The notes under the pieces are model-generated. The model was not told the origin of the DNA. It was given only the letters and a program-made list of their open reading frames with translations, and did not search any database. Source: Panax quinquefolius (lineage: Eukaryota > Streptophyta > Magnoliopsida > Apiales > Araliaceae). From it: 64,000 nucleotides of DNA. Location of the stretch: assembly GCA_020205615.1 (NCBI GenBank), contig CM035168.1:122163573-122227572 (forward strand). Reading direction: 5' to 3'. Every line of letters begins with the position of its first letter. The first letter of the stretch is position 1. The translations under genes and the position numbers were made by a program. Of this stretch, positions 59,569 to 64,000 are shown piece after piece.

Positions 59569-60634
59569 ATGTCTGCTAATTTCTCAAGTTCTTCCAGTGA
59601 GGACGACTCCCCAATGTTCACTAAGAAGCCTTATAAGAGCAAGGGGGTACTGTTCGTGGAAGTGCCCATCTTCTATGAGTTCGAGTTTGACTATGACATT
59701 GACTCGCCAAATCAGGTGAAATAAACAAAATTTTATTAGATCTACCAATTTATTTTACAAATTTTGGGAAAACAATTCATAAGTACCCTACAGTACATGT
59801 ATATATGAGATCTATCTAATTTTTCTGTTTATTAAAGTTTATATAGAGAATCATGACTTAAATTAATTACTACACATGATTGCAGCAGCAGCAGCAGACA
59901 GCAGGGGCATTATCGTCAGAGTCAATACCAACGGCAAGGCGCAGAACATTAACATCCACAAAAAGACTGGGAACTTCAGAGGCATTTGACTTCACTCTCC
60001 CTGATGGTTCTAGTCCCTTGAATGATGAGGTATTAATTATTCATCCAATCCAGTTTCTGTACTAATTGACCTATATATGTTTTACCTTAATTCAGATCTA
60101 GAGGAGTGAGAAGCCAAAAAAATAAATAACCCATGGATGATGATATGCTTTGTATATACATTTTTTTCATATATATCTAGCGAGTTTAGAGAGAAACTGA
60201 TGAAACTAGGTCAAAATAATTGATCTGCTAAGTTTTCAGACTTGTTATATATAGAGCTTAGGAATTCATATAAAAGCACTTTAGCGCATTAAATAGTTAA
60301 GTATATTTTTTGTTTGGAGTCGACACTTAAAATAATAAGAGTTATACATATATTAGGTTAAATTAATGTTTTTAATTTCGTATGAAAAATATATTTAAGT
60401 TATTATTTTGGTATTTTTGGGTGCAGAAGTGGTACTTTTAATGCATGATATATACTTACAAATTAATTTATAGCATTGCAACAATTGATGTACAGATCAC
60501 AAGAAACCTGTCGCGAAGTATTCCGTCTTTGTGTAAAACAAAAAATTGGCTTCCTTTGGAGCAAAGGCTCAAGGGATGGAAATATGAAATTCGTCAACGC
60601 GTTGGCGGGCGATGTGATAAGGTAATTAATCTCA

Positions 60635-60667
<33 letters not shown>

Positions 60668-61416
60668 AATTGATTCATAGTAAATATAATTAAGAAATGA
60701 GATTTTTAACTTTAACTTTAAAATTATTTTGTAAATGGGTTGAGCGAAGTTGTTGCTTGTTGTTTACTTTCGTTTGAACACCTTCTCCATTCCCTAATGA
60801 TCAAAAAGGGATCCACCCGAAGCTCTTCAAAAGAGAGTTAGAAGGGAACTCTTCCGTGAAGGATACGAAGGATGAAAGAAGAATATAATAAGAGAGACAG
60901 TTAGGTAGCCGATAGTAGTAGAAGCTCTAAGACCGCTACATATTCCTGACGAGTGTCATTTTTGGGCCATTTGATCTACTACGTACGTACGAATGAATGG
61001 CTGAATCTACAATGGAAGCCAATCAGATGACATTATTGTGACTGTTATACACTAATGTTAGACTTGACTTCCTCTTTCATTTTGTTTATATAATTTTTTG
61101 ACTATAAAGATGACATCCTGCAAATTAATTATCTTCTGTACTATGCAGTTCTATCAGCATGAGAGATCTGAAATGCAGCAGTTTCGATCTTTCATAGATG
61201 TAAAACGTTACATTTATTTAGGGTTTCTTCCGGCAACAACGTTGGCGTTGATCGAAAACGGGGAGAATTTTTTGGTGAGTTCATGTTATAACTATATATA
61301 TATTTTGGTTATTATATATATATTGATTCTCATCACTTTGTCTTGCTATTTTGCAGGATCTTCGCCTATATATTTCAAAACAACCGGATCCGACGATGAG
61401 CCTGGAAAGTGAGTAG
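59569..61416 (+). CDS. Methyl-CpG-binding-domain-like protein, MBD gene 2 (5 exons)
   Basis: Exons 59569-59715, 59886-60029, 60496-60621, 61149-61274 and 61357-61416 join in phase 0 with GT-AG junctions to 200 residues ending in TAG. The N-terminus (MSANFSSSSSEDDSPMFTKK) is Ser/acidic. Exon 2 starts with a CAG run (Gln) and ends with FDFTLPD, shared with FNFTLPE in exon 3 of MBD gene 1. Exons 3-4 hold the MBD (about residues 114-168): NWLPLEQRLKGWKYEIRQR, then FYQHERSEMQQFRSFIDVKR. The intron splits the domain after DK exactly as in gene 1. Family DKxYY becomes DKFYQ, so methyl-CpG recognition may be altered. It lacks the acidic exon modules of gene 1. Likely a diverged tandem duplicate; nuclear DNA binding is inferred. 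Confidence 0.8.
60637..60664. repeat. (AT)n microsatellite in MBD gene 2 intron 3
   Basis: About 14 AT units just inside intron 3. A GC-richer patch at 60760-60980 in the same intron, with no family match, may be a small insertion. Confidence 0.85.
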
Positions 61417-61646
61417 TTACATATAAAATGCATGAGATGGTGATCACTTGGCCAAAAAAACTAATTAGCAGTCAAATAAGAACCTTGATTTAACAGCTTA
61501 ATGTATGTGATTAAGTATAAACGATTGAGTAGTAGATTAATTTTACAAAAAATAAGTAAGGAATGGTGTTTTCAATTGTGCTTGCATACCGTAGTATTTT
61601 TCCTTTGTTAATGTTGGTTAAAGACTTATTCGTTGAATATATATAG
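61417..61646. other. 3' flank of MBD gene 2
   Basis: 230 bp between the stop codon and the LTR remnant. No separate feature is seen; it probably includes the 3' UTR and polyadenylation region. Confidence 0.5.
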
Positions 61647-62379
61647 GTCCACACAATTCATTTTGAGTCGTCAAATACATGATACAAAAAATAACTACAA
61701 CTTCATTATTACAATTGTCATGCAAAATACGAAAACATATATACTGTGAGTTTAAATACAAATATCCACACTCAAATAAAGTCTTCGTTACAATTATTGA
61801 TACACTATTTTATAAAATGGTGAGGGCTGCTAAAACAACTATCTTGAAACATCACTCTATACCCCGACTAGTTTCCGCTATATTCTTAGCTCGTGAGAAG
61901 AAAAATAAAACAAAAAGAAAAAGGGTGAGCTCAACTAGCCCAGTAAAGAATATTATGACTAAGATAATGTAGAATAAATTATCGTTAGCCTTCAATAAAT
62001 CAGATATAATATAATGGACAATAAGTTTTAAATCAATATTCGCAGCGGAAATAACAATTCATTATAAGAGTTAATTAGAGAATGAAATCTACTATCTTCT
62101 ATGATTTAAAAGTCCATCATCAATATTTTATTCCTGTAACAACAATCAATATACATCTTGAACCAAATATTCATCTTTGCTTTACGGGCCAAAGATATTC
62201 ATTTGTATCACCAGTTGGTCATGTTCATCTCAACACATGTCCATCTTTGCACCACGGGCCAAAAATATTCATCAGATAATCATTTATCTTTGCACTACAG
62301 GCCAAAGATATTCAGTTATATCATCATTTAGGACTGAGGATGATGAAAAATATTTTAAAGAAACGAATCCAGTGAGATA
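61647..62379 (-). repeat. LTR I: 3' part of a minus-strand LTR
   Basis: Matches the TE-B-type LTR in reverse: the tail GTATCATGTATTTGACGACT (about 61683-61664), hairpin units (62165-62310), and CTTTAAAATATTTTTCATCA (62359-62340), the same stretch that receives the CACTA in TE-B. The usual terminal GGCGTCACA is missing or diverged near 61647. It is cut at 62380 by LTR H. Its 5' part is outside the window. Confidence 0.75.
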
Positions 62380-64000
62380 TGTAAGACCCCAACTTATTAT
62401 TAATGAAATTTATTTTTCTCTATTTATTATTTTGAAATAGTAAGGGTTGATTTGATTAATGTGGATAGTTAGGGGTAAAATACATAAATATTTCAAAATA
62501 AGCAAGTGGTTTTAAAATATTCATTGTTTTTGGGAATATTCGTTTGGTCGTGGAATATTTAAATCTTGTCGGGGAATATTAAATGCGGCCAAGTAGCGAC
62601 CATGTGGGCCCCATGTAAAAAGCGATTGGATGAAGAAAGCGACAAATATAAGTTGTTTAAAAATAACAAACAGTAGTTATTCAGATTATCTTGTTAAAAT
62701 ACCGATTGGTTAAAACACAAGATGTATTACGGTATTGCACCAATTATTGATTCTTACGAAAAGAAAGCACTACTTAATAATGGTTACTGATAATTATTGT
62801 TCGGTATTTTATTGATTCAATAATTCTTTGTATTGATATTTTATATTCTTGTTATTTCAATAAATTGTCATTACACATGTATTTTCCATTATCGAGACAA
62901 TAATTCATATTATCCGAATAATATTATTGGATAACATTATTGGCAATGTCTAGAAAGTTACATCTAGGAGAGGTTTGGTCACCTAATTCATGCGCAAGAA
63001 GGAGAAATCTTTATTTGAAAGCCCCTCTTTCTTGGGAAGCGCTCGGTTGTCGATATTGTGATTACGTAATATTATTTGTGAATAATTAATTATTGATTCA
63101 TATGATAAGAAAATATTGATTTTATGTGGATATAGATGGAGAAAATTTTAATGTGACAATTGTTGAAAATTGAAATTTTATCTTTTTACGATAAAATAAT
63201 TCATTTAAATATATTATTATATTTTAATAATATAATAATGGTGATATTTTACAACGAATGTGGGATATATGAGTATACGAGGAGGAAGAGTATTTTGTTG
63301 CAATAAATGTTTAAAACATGTTAAACATGTCGGTGGACCCCATTTATTGGTCGAAATTTGATTATATTTTGTAAAATCGTCCGTTTGTGGATTTCGGTCA
63401 ATTTTTGTTTGGAATTTGGAAAAACTTTCTTCTGCAAAGTTGTAGAGAATTGAATTTCCTATAAAAAGTCGCAAGATTCGAATTTTCTGACAAAAAAGGC
63501 TATTTATTATGAATTATTGAAGTTCCGAAGCTCCGAAATAGTTAATTTTTGAAGTTTTAATTATGTTAAATAAGAAAAACGTTTTTAAAAGTTTTGTGAG
63601 GTGGGCTACTTGTGTTGAATGCTGAATTCAGTTGATAAAAAAAGTGCGTAAGAATTTAATAAATATATATTAATATTTTATTAAATTTTACGCTTTAAGT
63701 GTTCTAAGCGATTTCTATAAATAGGGTGCTTGGGTTAGAATTGAAAATCACACGTAAACTCGAAGTTTTCTCTCTATATTATCGAAGCGTATTCTTGTGA
63801 GTATTTTGAGTATACTTTGAGTATTGCTATACGATTGCAAGTTCAAGTCATAACCTATATCAGGTGTTTCAACTAGAAATCTTGTTTTTTTCGAGGTAAA
63901 GGATATTATTTTTTTCGTAATGATATTATTTCTTCAATATCATTATGTTGAAATATTGATCTAAAGTTTTTATCAAATTTGGAACTTTTGGTGTAGAGTT
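62380..64000 (+). repeat. LTR H, running off the window
   Basis: Starts TGTAAGACCCCAACTTATTA and is collinear with the TE-A 5' LTR, with the conserved block (62943-63035), TATA box (63716) and donor-like GAG/GTAAAG (63896). It is inserted into LTR I. Whether it is a solo LTR or a full element cannot be told. Confidence 0.8.
63716..63723 (+). promoter_or_regulatory. LTR promoter TATA box (LTR H)
   Basis: TATAAATA in GATTTCTATAAATAGGGTGC, followed by TTAGAATTGAAAATCACACG. Confidence 0.6.

Noticed and set aside
61098..61412. Uninterrupted 104-codon frame across MBD gene 2 exon 4 and intron 4
   Set aside because: The exon model with acceptor at 61148 and donor at 61275 preserves the MBD alignment with gene 1, and the extra part reads through AT-rich intron.
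61679..61972. 97-codon frame downstream of MBD gene 2
   Set aside because: It is the reverse reading of an LTR tail also present in TE-A and TE-B.

Overview
The window is nuclear DNA of a flowering plant, most likely a eudicot. The sequence is AT-rich and its genes are split by GT-AG introns. It holds plant gene families (methyl-CpG-binding-domain proteins, and fragments of an MKK6-type MAPKK, a PPR protein and an Aux/IAA protein), Ty3/gypsy chromovirus retrotransposons primed by initiator tRNA-Met, and CACTA, Mutator-like and MITE DNA transposons. I could not place the species. About 80% of the window is transposon-derived. Two host genes look intact, both on the + strand in the right quarter.

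Left end (1-3243): exon fragments of three unrelated genes lie on the minus strand within 2.1 kb. They are the first coding exon and 5' leader of an MKK6-like kinase kinase, the N-terminal exon of a mitochondrial PPR protein, and two exons of a SAM-dependent methyltransferase (one carries a stop codon). The kinase and PPR exons join in frame if the visible splice sites are used. This looks like a gene-capturing transposon.

Nested block (3902-49817, 46 kb): the order of insertion can be read from target-site duplications (TSDs). The base is a short minus-strand non-autonomous retroelement, now split into 3241-3901 and 49818-50344. Solo LTR F (+, TSD TTCAT) went into it, and solo LTR R (-, TSD ATTGT/ATTAT) went into F. 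Two full chromoviruses went into R: TE-A (5739-17930, TSD TGCCA) and TE-B (18151-45140, TSD ATAGT). Solo LTR D (10515-13976, TSD AATCA) sits in TE-A pol. Solo LTR C (20845-24857, TSD TTAAC) sits in TE-B gag. A 13-kb CACTA element (31208-44391, TSD TAA) sits in the 3' LTR of TE-B, and solo LTR E (36832-41434, TSD GATTT) sits in the CACTA. All LTRs belong to one superfamily (start TGTAAGACCCC, end near GGCGTCACA or GTTACA). They share a TATA box, a conserved block of about 100 bp, a splice-donor-like site, a splice-acceptor-like site, and arrays of short hairpins between the two sites.

Right part (50345-64000): a hairpin MITE, then a long-TIR element carrying an Aux/IAA exon, then the 8-exon MBD gene 1 (52241-56694), whose intron 5 holds a 1.5-kb Mutator-like element with a 9-bp TSD. 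A gene-poor spacer with a CACTA end remnant follows. Next comes the 5-exon MBD gene 2 (59569-61416), a diverged tandem paralogue. Last are a minus-strand LTR tail and a further + strand LTR that runs off the window.

Caution: copies of the same LTR differ mostly by clustered small changes at CAG/CTG trinucleotides. This may be long-read base-calling error at CHG-methylated sites, so some frameshifts and stops inside the transposons may be artefacts.
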